The notes under the pieces: model-generated
The model's database searches: none
Told to the model about the DNA's origin: nothing
The model's input: the letters and a program-made list of their open reading frames with translations, nothing else
Assembly (NCBI RefSeq): GCF_017876115.1
Contig: NZ_JAGINO010000015.1
Coordinates: 62,001-126,000 of the forward strand
Reading direction: 5' to 3'
DNA length: 64,000 nt
Origin: Azospirillum picis
GTDB taxonomy: Bacteria; Pseudomonadota; Alphaproteobacteria; Azospirillales; Azospirillaceae
Position numbers and translations under genes: made by a program
Part shown: one piece after another, positions 52,094 to 60,326 of the stretch
Layout of the letters: the number at the start of each line of letters is the position of its first letter
Position numbering within the stretch: the first letter of the stretch is position 1

Positions 52094-52432
52094 TCAACTG
52101 CCTTCGATCGCTGCCGCCGCCTTGAAGGTCTTCTTCACCTTGTCGTACTCGCCTTCCGCAACCACGACGTTCAGGGACTGGACGATGTCGCCGGCGGCGG
52201 CGGTGATCAGATCCTGCGGCGGAGCCACCGCGACATAGACGAAGCCGGAACCGCCGACGGCAACGGTCAGGACGCTTGCCTCCTTGTCGTCGCCGTCGGT
52301 CGCCGGCTTGCTGGTGACGTCGAAGATGAAAGGACTGTCCTTGGTGGGCGTCGCGGCCGGAACGCTCATGCTGGCATTGTAGATCGCGTTACCGACCTTG
52401 AACACTGCGGTCAATTGGATATCGATCGACAT
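52094..52432 (-). CDS. Small protein upstream of the giant FnIII-like gene (novel)
   Basis: 112 residues; ATG 52432 with GGAG seven bases upstream is a good start. The composition is soluble and beta-rich: MSIDIQLTAVFKVGNAIYNASMSVP, then SPFIFDVTSKPA, EASVLTVAVGGSGFVYVAV, and a helical end (GDIVQSLNVVVAEGEYDKVKKTFKAAAA). There is no signal peptide, membrane segment or known motif. It is the first gene of a two-gene minus-strand unit; the spacer to the giant gene is 191 bp. A partner or chaperone of the giant protein is a reasonable guess only. Confidence 0.65.
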   Translation of the reverse strand: MSIDIQLTAVFKVGNAIYNASMSVPAATPTKDSPFIFDVTSKPATDGDDKEASVLTVAVGGSGFVYVAVAPPQDLITAAAGDIVQSLNVVVAEGEYDKVKKTFKAAAAIEGS

Positions 52433-52577
52433 TTCATTCTCCAGATCGGCATTTTTGGCGCGTCAAGCGCGAAAGCCAGCGACAGTATTGCTGACATGAT
52501 GGATCGGCCGATCCGTCACGATAAAAACAGTAAGGCTGCACACTTCATAATAGCAACAATCGAATTGAAACCCTCTT

Positions 52578-52605
52578 TTGTGGTAAATTGATTCAATAAT
52601 ATAAT
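52578..52605 (+). promoter_or_regulatory. Sigma70-like promoter candidate, plus strand
   Basis: TTGTGG and TATAAT with a 16-bp spacer; a second TATAAT follows at 52608-52613. Perfect -10 boxes are rare in such GC-rich DNA. It points to no recognised gene, only the unannotated 52613-53166 stretch, so it may drive a short RNA or be an accident of the AT-rich patch. Confidence 0.35.
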
Positions 52606-52904
52606 TCTATAATGGAATCGTGCCGCTCGAAAAATCCGCGGCGCTGTCAGCGGTGGCGCCAAGTTTCAGGTCGTATCGGCAAACGGGTGACGGGTTCGGG
52701 GAGCGCTCCCTATTCATGCCGTATAAGACCCTGTGATCTGGCTGATGCACAATGGAGTGGGCTGGAGCCTGCATGTCGCGGGCAGCACCGTCGCCCCGAC
52801 CTGATGCCATCGGTTCCCGACGGACACACCACGGGTGGGTCTTCTTCCTGCAACGGATGGTGCTTGCCCTGACCGGCCCGCAGGTCGCAAAACGGGTCGT
52901 GGAT

Positions 52905-52964
52905 GCCGCCATTCTCCAGGCCGCCACTCTCCAGGCCGCCATTCTCCAGGCCGCCATTCTCCGG
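52905..52964. repeat. Four 15-bp tandem repeats
   Basis: Units GCCGCCATTCTCCAG (52905-52919), GCCGCCACTCTCCAG (52920-52934), GCCGCCATTCTCCAG (52935-52949) and GCCGCCATTCTCCGG (52950-52964) differ at single bases. In one plus frame they would encode AAILQ/AATLQ pentads, but no gene there is convincing. Confidence 0.85.
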
Positions 52965-53166
52965 GCCGGCAGACGACCGCCTTCGGCAGGTCCTCTCCAG
53001 CGACGTCGTGACGTCCGGAGGAGGGTGGGCGTTGGCAAAGAAGGGCAGCGCCTACGCGCCCTCAGGCGAAGGACGCCTTCAGGCGAATGGCGGCTTTACC
53101 GGTGAGGCCCCGTCATCCGCGGATGTGTTCATCGGGTGATGGTCCGGCCCGGACGGCGGGGCGGGG

Positions 53167-53646
53167 TCATGCGGCCACGATCAGCAGGGCGGCGGCCAGA
53201 GCCACGGCGTCCTCGATCAGCGCGGCCGGCCGGTCGCGGCCGAAGGCCCGCGCCATCCGCATGCGGGCGGCGTAGCCGCCGAGCGTGCCGGCGACAGCGC
53301 CGAGCCCGCCGGCGATCAGGCCCGCCGCCCAGGGGCCTCCTCCGGAGCCGGCGACGATCGTGGCACCGGCGATGGCGCCGGCGGCGATGCGGCTGGCGAA
53401 AGGAAAGGGCAGCTTGCGGCTGGGTGTGGTGGGCAGCTTGTCGGCGACCAGCTCCAGCGCCGCCAGAACGGTGAACACCCAGGGCGACACGGGGTGTCCC
53501 ATGAAGAACAGCCAGCTTCCCGAAACGTCGAGCCAACCGACGTAGGCGGCCCAACTGACCGCCGCCGGGGCGAGAAGGGTGCGCGATCCGGCGACGGCGC
53601 CGATCAGCACGGCGAGGATCAGCGGAACGAAGAGCGGGGCGGACAT
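53167..53646 (-). CDS. DUF4126 family membrane protein
   Basis: 159 residues, mostly hydrophobic. The opening LILAVLIGAVAGSRTLLAPAAVSWAAYVGWLDV, then LAALELVADKLPTTPSRKLPFPFASRIAAGAIAGATI and AGGLGAVAGTLGGYAARMRMARAFGRD, match DUF4126 proteins, small integral membrane proteins of unknown role. Four to five helices are expected. It lies 59 bp downstream of the aldehyde dehydrogenase on the same strand and could be co-transcribed with it. Confidence 0.82.
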   Translation of the reverse strand: MSAPLFVPLILAVLIGAVAGSRTLLAPAAVSWAAYVGWLDVSGSWLFFMGHPVSPWVFTVLAALELVADKLPTTPSRKLPFPFASRIAAGAIAGATIVAGSGGGPWAAGLIAGGLGAVAGTLGGYAARMRMARAFGRDRPAALIEDAVALAAALLIVAA

Positions 53647-53705
53647 CGGGATTCCTCAAGGATTGCGGCGGCTCGGGGTTGGGGGCGGGGGTCGCAGGCC
53701 GCGGC

Positions 53706-55178
53706 TCAGCGGCCGCGGCGTTGGCGGAGCGCGGCAGCCAACCTGGGCAGCGCGCCGGCCCGTCCGGCCAGTCCGCCGTGGAAGAGTTCGAGCGCCGCCA
53801 GCAGCAGCGCCTCGTCCCCGTCGCCCGGCGGGTCGAAATGCGGGCGCAGCCGGCCGCGGTTGACCGAGATGGACTTCACCCGCGTCATCTCCAGCAGCCC
53901 TTCGGCGCCGCGCGTGACGCCCCAGCCGCTGGCATGGCGCCCGCCGAACGGCAGGCGGGGGTCCGCGGTGGGGGCGATCAGGTCGTTCACCGTCACGGTC
54001 CCGGCGTCCACCCGCAGGGCCAGCGCCCGCGCCTGCGCTTCGGGGCCGAAGATCGAGGCGCCGAGCGCATAGGGGCTCCGCGCGGCGCCGGCCAATGCGT
54101 CCTCGACGTCGGTGACCGGGACCAGCGACAGGATGGGGGCGAACAGCTCCTCCTGCAGCAGGGCCATCTCCGGCCGGGCGTCGGCCACCACCAATGGCGT
54201 CATCCCGGGGGTCTGCTCGTCGGGCGGCGGGCCGAGCGGCCGGGCGCCCTCCGCGGCGGCCGCCCGGACCAGGGCGGCCAAGCGGCGGCGCAGGGGCAGG
54301 GCCACCGGGACGGGCGGGCTGGCGGCGACGGCTTGCCGCACCGCCTCCTCCAGCGCCGGGGCCGCCTCACGCGGCACGAAGACCCGCCTTGGCGCGATGC
54401 AGGTGGCCGAGCCGTTGAAGCGCAGGCCGAAGGCCAGCGCGCGGGCGACCGCCGTCGGTTCGGCACCGGGCAGGACGAACACGGCGTCGTTGCCCGACAG
54501 CTCCATGGTCGAGGGGACGAGGTGGCGCGCCGCCGCTTCGCCGACGACACGCCCGGTCGCCGCGGACCCGGTCAGCACCAGCTTGTCGATCCCGGCGTCG
54601 AGCGCGTCGGCCACCGCGTCGGACGCCTCTCCCAGCACCTGGAACAGCCTGTCGGGCAGGCCGGCCCCGGCCAGAAGCCCGCCCAGCCGCTCCATCGGCG
54701 CGGAACAGCCGGGAGCCGGCTTGACCAGCACGGCGTTGCCCGCAACCAGTGCCTGGATGGCCTGCACCCCGGGCAGCAGCAGCGGGTAGTTCGACGGGGC
54801 GACGACCAGGACGACGCCGAAAGGGTCGCGCCGCACCTCGGCGTCCACCCCGAACAGCCAGGCGGGACGCCCGCGCCGTCCCAGCCGCCGCGGCGCCAGC
54901 AGGCGCGCAGCATCCCGTTCCAGGAAGCGGCAGGCGTCCGCGAGCGGCAGGACTTCGGCGCTCAGGCTTTCCGCCGCGCTGCGTCCGGGACGTGATGCCA
55001 GGGAACCGACGAGATCCTCGGCCCCCGCCGCAATCATCCGCCGAAGTCCGCGGACGATGCGAAGTCTTTCGGAAATACTCGTGGCCGACCAGGATGCCAA
55101 TACGGCGCGGGAATTTTCAACCAGCCGTCGGCTCGTATGGGCTAAGCCAGGAGAGTAAGGGCTATTGTTGAGATCCAT
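53706..55178 (-). CDS. Aldehyde dehydrogenase, CrtNc-like (diapolycopene aldehyde oxidase type)
   Basis: 490 residues from ATG 55178; a much longer open frame upstream overlaps the desaturase gene and is rejected. ALDH marks: VVAPSNYPLLLPGVQAIQALVAGNAVLVKPAPG, LVLTGSAATGRVVGEAAARHL, catalytic Glu in STMELSGNDAVFVL and catalytic Cys in FNGSATCIAPRRVFV. The end HFDPPGDGDEALLLAALEL replaces the usual tail. It is divergent by 63 bp from two CrtN-family genes, where an aldehyde dehydrogenase (CrtNc) oxidises the terminal aldehyde of C30 carotenoids. This role is inferred from context. Confidence 0.85.
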   Translation of the reverse strand: MDLNNSPYSPGLAHTSRRLVENSRAVLASWSATSISERLRIVRGLRRMIAAGAEDLVGSLASRPGRSAAESLSAEVLPLADACRFLERDAARLLAPRRLGRRGRPAWLFGVDAEVRRDPFGVVLVVAPSNYPLLLPGVQAIQALVAGNAVLVKPAPGCSAPMERLGGLLAGAGLPDRLFQVLGEASDAVADALDAGIDKLVLTGSAATGRVVGEAAARHLVPSTMELSGNDAVFVLPGAEPTAVARALAFGLRFNGSATCIAPRRVFVPREAAPALEEAVRQAVAASPPVPVALPLRRRLAALVRAAAAEGARPLGPPPDEQTPGMTPLVVADARPEMALLQEELFAPILSLVPVTDVEDALAGAARSPYALGASIFGPEAQARALALRVDAGTVTVNDLIAPTADPRLPFGGRHASGWGVTRGAEGLLEMTRVKSISVNRGRLRPHFDPPGDGDEALLLAALELFHGGLAGRAGALPRLAAALRQRRGR

Positions 55179-55241
55179 TTCCGACCCAGCTTCGTACCCG
55201 TCACGGCAAAAGTCGTCATTACAGGAGCTTTTGGCAAGCTG

Positions 55242-56795
55242 ATGGAACGACAGGTCGTGATCATCGGCGCGGGACCGGGCGGACTTGCGTCCGCGATGCT
55301 CCTCGCGCTCACCGGGGCGAAGGTCACCGTGCTGGAACGGATGGACCGGGTGGGAGGCCGGTCGGCCGGCTTTGCCATGGACGGCTTCCGCTTCGACAGC
55401 GGCCCGACCTTCTTCCTGTATCCCCGCATCCTGGAGGAGATCTTCGCGGCCTGCGGTCGCCGTCTGGCGGAAGAGGTCGACCTGATCCGCCTCGATCCGC
55501 TCTACCGCCTGGTGTTCGAGGGCGGCGGCGAGTTGCGGACCCATGCCGAAATGGGTGCGCTGATGGAGGAGATCGGCAAGCTCAATCCGCGGGACGCCGG
55601 GGGGCTGCCGCGCTTCCTGGCGGAGAACCGCAAGAAGATGGAGCTTTTCCGCCCGGTGCTGGAGTCGGACTTCTCCAGCCCCAGGGCGCTGGCCTCGCTG
55701 CCGATGCTGAAGGCGCTGGGCAAGCTGAACCCGCACCGGTCGGTCGACCGCGAGCTGTCGCGCTTCTTCGAGGACCCGCGCGTCCGCCTCGCCTTCTCCT
55801 TCCAGAGCAAGTACCTGGGCATGTCGCCCTTCCGCTGCCCCAGCCTGTTCACCATCCTGTCCTTCCTGGAGCATGAGCACGGCGTCTTCCATCCCCGCGG
55901 CGGGACGGAGGCGGTGATGACGGCGATGCGCCGGGTTGCCGAGGACATGGGCGTGACCGTCCGGCTGAACGAGACGGTCCGCCACATCCGCTTCCAGGGG
56001 CGCCGCGCCGTCGGTGTCCGCACCGAAGCCGGGGACTATCCGGCCGACGCGCTGGTCATCAACGCCGATTTCGCCCGCGCGATGAGCGCGCTGGTTCCGG
56101 ACGACCTGCGCCGGCGCTGGAGCGACGCCCGCATCGCCACCAAGAAATTCTCCTGCTCGACCTTCATGCTCTATCTCGGCATCGAAGGGACGGTCGACGG
56201 GCTGGACCACCATACCGTCTATCTGGCGGAGGACTACGCCCGCAACCTGGCCGAGATCGAGGAATGCCGGGAGCTGCCGCGCCGCCCGTCGATCTATGTC
56301 CAGAACGCCTGCGTCACCGACAAGGAGCTGGCGCCGCCCGGCTGCAGCACGCTCTACGTCCTGGTCCCGGTCGGCCACCAGCGCGGCCACATCGACTGGC
56401 AGGCCGAGGCGCCGCGCTATCGCCGCAAGGTGCTCGACCGCCTGGCGGACTTCGGCGTGCGCGACCTGGAGCGCCGCATCCGGGTGGAGCGCATGCTGAC
56501 CCCGGCTGACTGGGAGGCGCAGTTCGCCGTCCACCGCGGCGCCACCTTCAACCTGGCGCACAGCCTGGACCAGATGCTGCACCTGCGGCCGCGCAACCGC
56601 TTCGAGGATCTGGACGGCGTCTATCTGGTCGGCGGCGGCACCCATCCCGGCAGCGGCCTGCCGGTGATCTTCGAGGGCGCCCGCATCACGTCGCGGCTGC
56701 TGGCCCAGGAACTCGGGCTGCCGACGCCGTGGCGCAACACGAACAAGGGCATGGCCGCCGGCATCCGGCAGGCGCTCGCAGGGGGGATGGCATGA
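55242..56795 (+). CDS. crtN: CrtN-family carotenoid desaturase
   Basis: 517 residues. The FAD motif VVIIGAGPGGLASAMLLALTGAKVTVLE is followed by MDRVGGRSAGFAMDGFRFDSGPTFFLYPRILEEIF, and the C-terminal motif is DGVYLVGGGTHPGSGLPVIFEGARITSRLL. This is the diapophytoene/phytoene desaturase family. Coupling by ATGA to a second family member and the ALDH/acyl/glycosyl neighbours point to the C30 (4,4'-diapo) pathway, where CrtN desaturates and CrtP oxidises the ends. A squalene/diapophytoene synthase is not in the window. Confidence 0.85.
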   Translation: MERQVVIIGAGPGGLASAMLLALTGAKVTVLERMDRVGGRSAGFAMDGFRFDSGPTFFLYPRILEEIFAACGRRLAEEVDLIRLDPLYRLVFEGGGELRTHAEMGALMEEIGKLNPRDAGGLPRFLAENRKKMELFRPVLESDFSSPRALASLPMLKALGKLNPHRSVDRELSRFFEDPRVRLAFSFQSKYLGMSPFRCPSLFTILSFLEHEHGVFHPRGGTEAVMTAMRRVAEDMGVTVRLNETVRHIRFQGRRAVGVRTEAGDYPADALVINADFARAMSALVPDDLRRRWSDARIATKKFSCSTFMLYLGIEGTVDGLDHHTVYLAEDYARNLAEIEECRELPRRPSIYVQNACVTDKELAPPGCSTLYVLVPVGHQRGHIDWQAEAPRYRRKVLDRLADFGVRDLERRIRVERMLTPADWEAQFAVHRGATFNLAHSLDQMLHLRPRNRFEDLDGVYLVGGGTHPGSGLPVIFEGARITSRLLAQELGLPTPWRNTNKGMAAGIRQALAGGMA

Positions 56796-58333
56796 CGGAT
56801 CGGATCGCGGTGATCGGCGGCGGGCTCGGCGGGCTGGCCGCGGCGGTGGTTCTGGCGGCGCGCGGGCACAGCGTCACGCTGCTGGAGAAGAACGGCTGGG
56901 TCGGCGGCAAGGCGGCGGTGCTGGAGGAGGACGGCTTCCGGTTCGACATGGGGCCGACCATCCTGACGGTGCCGCGCGTCCTGCGCCGCATCCTGGAGGA
57001 GGCCGGCTGCGACCTCGACCGCGAGCTGGAGATGGTCCGGCTGGAACCGCAGTGGCGCTGCTTCTTCGACGACGGCACGGTGCTGGACCTGTCTGAGGAT
57101 GTCGGCCGGATGGCCGGGGATCTGGACCGGCTGGCGCCCGGCAGCAAGGCCGGCGATGGCTATCGCCGCTTCCAGGCTCTGTCCGAGCGGCTGCACGGCA
57201 TTTCGGAGCGTTTCTTCTTCTGGAAGTCGGTGGAGGATCTCGGCGACACCCTGAATATGCGGGACAGTTTCAACGCCCGCACCCTGTCCGACGTGCTGGC
57301 GCTGCGCATGGGGACGACGGTCGCCGGCACCATCCGCGGCCATGTGCCGGATGCGCGGGCGGCGCAGATGCTCGACCACTTCACCCAGTATGTCGGGTCC
57401 TCGCCCTACGGCTCGCCGGCGGTGCTGTGCGCCATCGCCCACATGCAGACCAACGACGGCGTCTGGTACCCGATCGGCGGCACCCGCGCCGTGCCGGCGG
57501 CGCTGGAGCGGGTGGCGCAGCGGCTCGGGGTTGACATCCGCACCGGGACCGGCGTCAGCCGTCTGGTGGTGGAGCGCGGCCGGGCGGTCGCCGTGGAGAC
57601 CGACGGCGGCGAACGCATCGCGGTGTCGGCGGTGGTTTCCAACATGGACAGCGTGCGCACCTACGAGGAACTGGTGGGGGGCGAGCCGGCCAAGCGCTTC
57701 CGCAAGCGCCGCCGCTACGAGCCGGCCTGCTCGGGGGTGGTGTTCTACCTTGGGCTCGACCGCGGCTACGACCATCTGCTGCACCATGATTTCGTCTTCT
57801 CCCGCGACCCGGAGGAGGAGTTCGACTGGATCTACCGCCAGGGAGAGCCGGCGCCCGATCCGACCTGCTACATCGCCGCGCCGGCGCGCACCGAACCGGG
57901 GGTGGCCCCGCCGGGCGGCGAGGCGCTGTACGTGCTGGTCCACACCCCCTACCTGCGGCCCCGCCACGACTGGTCGCGCATGCTGCCGAAGTACCGCAAG
58001 GTCGTCTTCGACAAGCTGAAGCGCACCGCCGGCATGCCCGACCTGGAGGAGCGCATCCGCTTCGAGCGGGTGCTGACGCCGCAGGACATCCACGACCGCT
58101 ACCGCGTGCTGAACGGCGCCATCTACGGCCTCGCCAGCCATGGCCGTTTCATGGGCGCCTTCAAGCCCGGCAACCGGTCGCGCGACGTCGAGGGCTTGTA
58201 TCTGGCCGGCGGCGCCGCCCATCCGGGGCCGGGCATGCCGATGGTGCTGATGTCGGGCTGGATCGCCGCCGACAGCCTCGACCGCGACCTGAAGGGTGCC
58301 GGCCGCGACGGCGCCCTGCGCGCCGTCGCCTGA
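56792..58333 (+). CDS. CrtP/CrtNb-like carotenoid oxidase
   Basis: 513 residues from ATG 56792, overlapping the previous stop. FAD motif DRIAVIGGGLGGLAAAVVLAARGHSVTLLEKNGWVGGKAAVLEEDGFRFDMGPTILTVPRVL; C-terminal VEGLYLAGGAAHPGPGMPMVLMSGWIAADSL. It diverges from the upstream gene (WFYPIGGT-type motif DGVWYPIGGTRAVPAAL). In known C30 clusters the second copy is the terminal methyl oxidase that makes the aldehyde used by the ALDH. Which of the two genes desaturates and which oxidises cannot be settled by reading alone. Confidence 0.82.
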   Translation: MTDRIAVIGGGLGGLAAAVVLAARGHSVTLLEKNGWVGGKAAVLEEDGFRFDMGPTILTVPRVLRRILEEAGCDLDRELEMVRLEPQWRCFFDDGTVLDLSEDVGRMAGDLDRLAPGSKAGDGYRRFQALSERLHGISERFFFWKSVEDLGDTLNMRDSFNARTLSDVLALRMGTTVAGTIRGHVPDARAAQMLDHFTQYVGSSPYGSPAVLCAIAHMQTNDGVWYPIGGTRAVPAALERVAQRLGVDIRTGTGVSRLVVERGRAVAVETDGGERIAVSAVVSNMDSVRTYEELVGGEPAKRFRKRRRYEPACSGVVFYLGLDRGYDHLLHHDFVFSRDPEEEFDWIYRQGEPAPDPTCYIAAPARTEPGVAPPGGEALYVLVHTPYLRPRHDWSRMLPKYRKVVFDKLKRTAGMPDLEERIRFERVLTPQDIHDRYRVLNGAIYGLASHGRFMGAFKPGNRSRDVEGLYLAGGAAHPGPGMPMVLMSGWIAADSLDRDLKGAGRDGALRAVA

Positions 58334-58344
58334 GCGGGGGCGGC

Positions 58345-59157
58345 ATGAACGGCGATCCGCTCGGGCTGCGTTCGTCCGCGCTCTTCCGCTTCTTCGGCGC
58401 GGTGATGGCGCACCGGCTTCGGCGCGGCTTCCACGCGGTGCGGCTGGCGCGGCCGGGCTGGCCGGCGCTGGCACCCGGCCGGCCGGCGATCGTCTACCTG
58501 AACCATCCCTCCTGGTGGGATCCCGCCGTCCTGATCCTGATGGCGGACAGCCGCTACCGCGAGAGGCCCGGATACGGGCCGATCGACGCGGCGATGCTGC
58601 GCCGCTATCCCTTCATGGCCCGCATCGGCCTGTTCGGGATCGAGCCGGGCCGGGCCGGGGCGGCGGCCTTCCTGCGGCATGGCGAACGGATCCTGGCCGA
58701 TCCGCGCGCCATGCTGTGGGTGACCGCTGAGGGCACCTTCACCGACCCGCGCTGCCGTCCGGTCCGCCTGCGGCCCGGCGTCGCCCATCTGGTCCGCCGG
58801 GTGCCCTCGGCGCAGGTGGTCCCGATGGCGCTGGAATATCCCTTCTGGAACGAGAGCACGCCGGAGGTGCTGGCCCGTTTCGGCGAGCCGCTGGACGCCG
58901 CCGAGCTCGCCGGCCGGCCGGTGGCGGAGATCGCCTCGGTGCTGGAGAGCAGGCTGGAGGCGGCGATGGACCTGCTGGCCGCGGACGCACGGAGCCGGGA
59001 TCCCGCCCGTTTCACCACGCTGGTCGCCGGCAGGGCCGGGGTGGGCGGCGTCTACGACCTGTGGCGGCGGGCGCGGGCCTGGGCCGGCGGACGGAACTTC
59101 TCCCCCGCCCATGAGGATCTCCATGAGGATGGCGGAGCCGGCGAGGCGCGCCGGTGA
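58345..59157 (+). CDS. Lysophospholipid-acyltransferase-type acyltransferase (CrtO-like role)
   Basis: 270 residues. The PlsC motif NHPSWWDPAVLILMAD (NH-x4-D) sits near residue 53 and EGTFTDPRCRPVRLRPGVAHLVRR near 132. A hydrophobic N-terminus suggests membrane association. In staphyloxanthin-like pathways an acyltransferase (CrtO) esterifies the glucosyl carotenoid; this gene is in the equivalent place but belongs to the PlsC fold, so the analogy is by position only. Its stop overlaps the GTG of the glycosyltransferase. Confidence 0.8.
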   Translation: MNGDPLGLRSSALFRFFGAVMAHRLRRGFHAVRLARPGWPALAPGRPAIVYLNHPSWWDPAVLILMADSRYRERPGYGPIDAAMLRRYPFMARIGLFGIEPGRAGAAAFLRHGERILADPRAMLWVTAEGTFTDPRCRPVRLRPGVAHLVRRVPSAQVVPMALEYPFWNESTPEVLARFGEPLDAAELAGRPVAEIASVLESRLEAAMDLLAADARSRDPARFTTLVAGRAGVGGVYDLWRRARAWAGGRNFSPAHEDLHEDGGAGEARR

Positions 59158-60326
59158 CCGCCGTGCCAATGGCCACTCTGCCGGAGGCCGCCGCCCTGCT
59201 GTCGCTGCTGCTCGCCCTGCTGCCGCTGGTGCTCGGCATCGCCAACCTGCGCCACTACCGGCGTCCGGAGGCGGAGCCGCCGCCGGGGACGGCGGTCAGC
59301 ATCCTGATCCCCGCCCGCGACGAGGAGGCGACCATCGCCGCGGCGGTGGAGGCGGCGCTGGCCAGCCGCGGCGTCGTGCTGGAGGTGGTGGTGCTGGACG
59401 ACCAGTCGAGCGACCGCACCGCGGAAATCGTGCGCGCCATCGCCGCCCGCGACCCGCGCGTCCGGCTGGAGGTCGCGCCGCCGCTGCCGCCGGGATGGTC
59501 GGGCAAGCAGCATGCCTGCCACGTGCTGTCCGGCCTGGCCCGGCATCCGGTCCTGCTGTTCCAGGATTCCGACCTGACGCTCGCCCCCGACGCCGCCCGG
59601 CTGGCCAGCGGCGCGCTGCTGGCGACGGGCGCCGGGCTGGTCAGCGGCGTGCCGCGGGAGGAGACCGGCGGCCTGGCCGAGGCGCTGGTGATCCCGCTGA
59701 TCCATGTCCTGCTGCTCGGCTACCTGCCGATGGCGATGATGCGGCGGTCGGAAGACCCGCGCTTCGGGGCCGCCTGCGGCCAGTTGATCGCGGTGCGGCG
59801 CGACGCCTATCGCGCGGCCGGCGGCCATGCCGCCATCGCCGCCTCGCTGCATGACGGGGTGACGCTGCCGCGGGCCTTCCGCCGGGCCGGGCAGGGCACG
59901 GACCTGTTCGACGCCACGGGACTGGCGCGCTGCCGCATGTACCGCGGCTGGCGCGAGGTCTGGGCCGGCTTTTCCAAGAACGCGACCGAGGGGATGGCGA
60001 CGCCGTCGGCCCTGCCGGTCTGGACCCTGCTGCTGTTCGGCGGCCATGTGGCGCCCTGGCTGCTGCTGGCCTGGGCGGCGGTCGCGCCGCTGGCGGACTC
60101 CGCGGTGCCGGATTTCACGGTGGCGGCGGCGGCGGCCGGGGCGGCGGCCGGCCTGCTGTTCCGCCTGTTGCTGGCCGTCCGCTTCCGCCAGAGCATCCTG
60201 GGGGCGCTGCTGCACCCGCTGGGCATCCTGCTGCTGCTGGCGATCCAATGGTCGGCGTTGCTGCGCGCCCGCCGCGGCCGGCCGGCCCAGTGGCGGGGAC
60301 GCGCCTATCCGGGCGGCCTGCCGTGA
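59154..60326 (+). CDS. Family 2 glycosyltransferase (CrtQ-like)
   Basis: 390 residues from GTG 59154. The first hydrophobic segment is SLLLALLPLVLGIANL, then the GT-A fold: VSILIPARDEEATIAAAVEAALASRG, VVVLDDQSSDRTAEIVRAIA, DXD-like LFQDSDLTLAPDAARLAS, and GACGQLIAVRRDAYRAAGGH. Two or three C-terminal membrane helices follow. Location and fold match the CrtQ-type enzyme that glucosylates diaponeurosporenoic acid. It overlaps the next gene by GTGA. Confidence 0.85.
   Translation: MTAVPMATLPEAAALLSLLLALLPLVLGIANLRHYRRPEAEPPPGTAVSILIPARDEEATIAAAVEAALASRGVVLEVVVLDDQSSDRTAEIVRAIAARDPRVRLEVAPPLPPGWSGKQHACHVLSGLARHPVLLFQDSDLTLAPDAARLASGALLATGAGLVSGVPREETGGLAEALVIPLIHVLLLGYLPMAMMRRSEDPRFGAACGQLIAVRRDAYRAAGGHAAIAASLHDGVTLPRAFRRAGQGTDLFDATGLARCRMYRGWREVWAGFSKNATEGMATPSALPVWTLLLFGGHVAPWLLLAWAAVAPLADSAVPDFTVAAAAAGAAAGLLFRLLLAVRFRQSILGALLHPLGILLLLAIQWSALLRARRGRPAQWRGRAYPGGLP

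Larger units (their letters stand above)
52433..53166. other. 734-bp gene-poor region with AT-rich promoter and 15-bp repeats
   Basis: The left part (52440-52615) is the most AT-rich stretch in the window. It should hold the promoter of the small gene (minus strand). On the plus strand it contains TTGTGG (52578-52583), a 16-bp spacer and TATAAT (52600-52605). A four-unit 15-bp array lies at 52905-52964. Frames here read as low-complexity Arg/Pro-rich sequence; I see no convincing protein. Confidence 0.5.

Noticed and set aside
48408..52238. Long open frame on the plus strand opposite the giant FnIII-like gene
   Set aside because: It is an antisense reading in GC-rich DNA with Gly/Arg/Asp-rich composition and no start signal; the minus-strand gene has domain structure.
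52905..52964. Tandem repeats as a CRISPR array
   Set aside because: The units are 15 bp with no spacers between them, and no cas gene is near.
52607..53105. Open frames across the 15-bp repeats on both strands
   Set aside because: No ribosome-binding sites, no family features and Arg/Pro-rich composition; treated as non-coding.
55179..56645. Minus-strand extension of the aldehyde dehydrogenase frame
   Set aside because: It overlaps the crtN gene completely, and the ALDH family begins at about the chosen ATG 55178.
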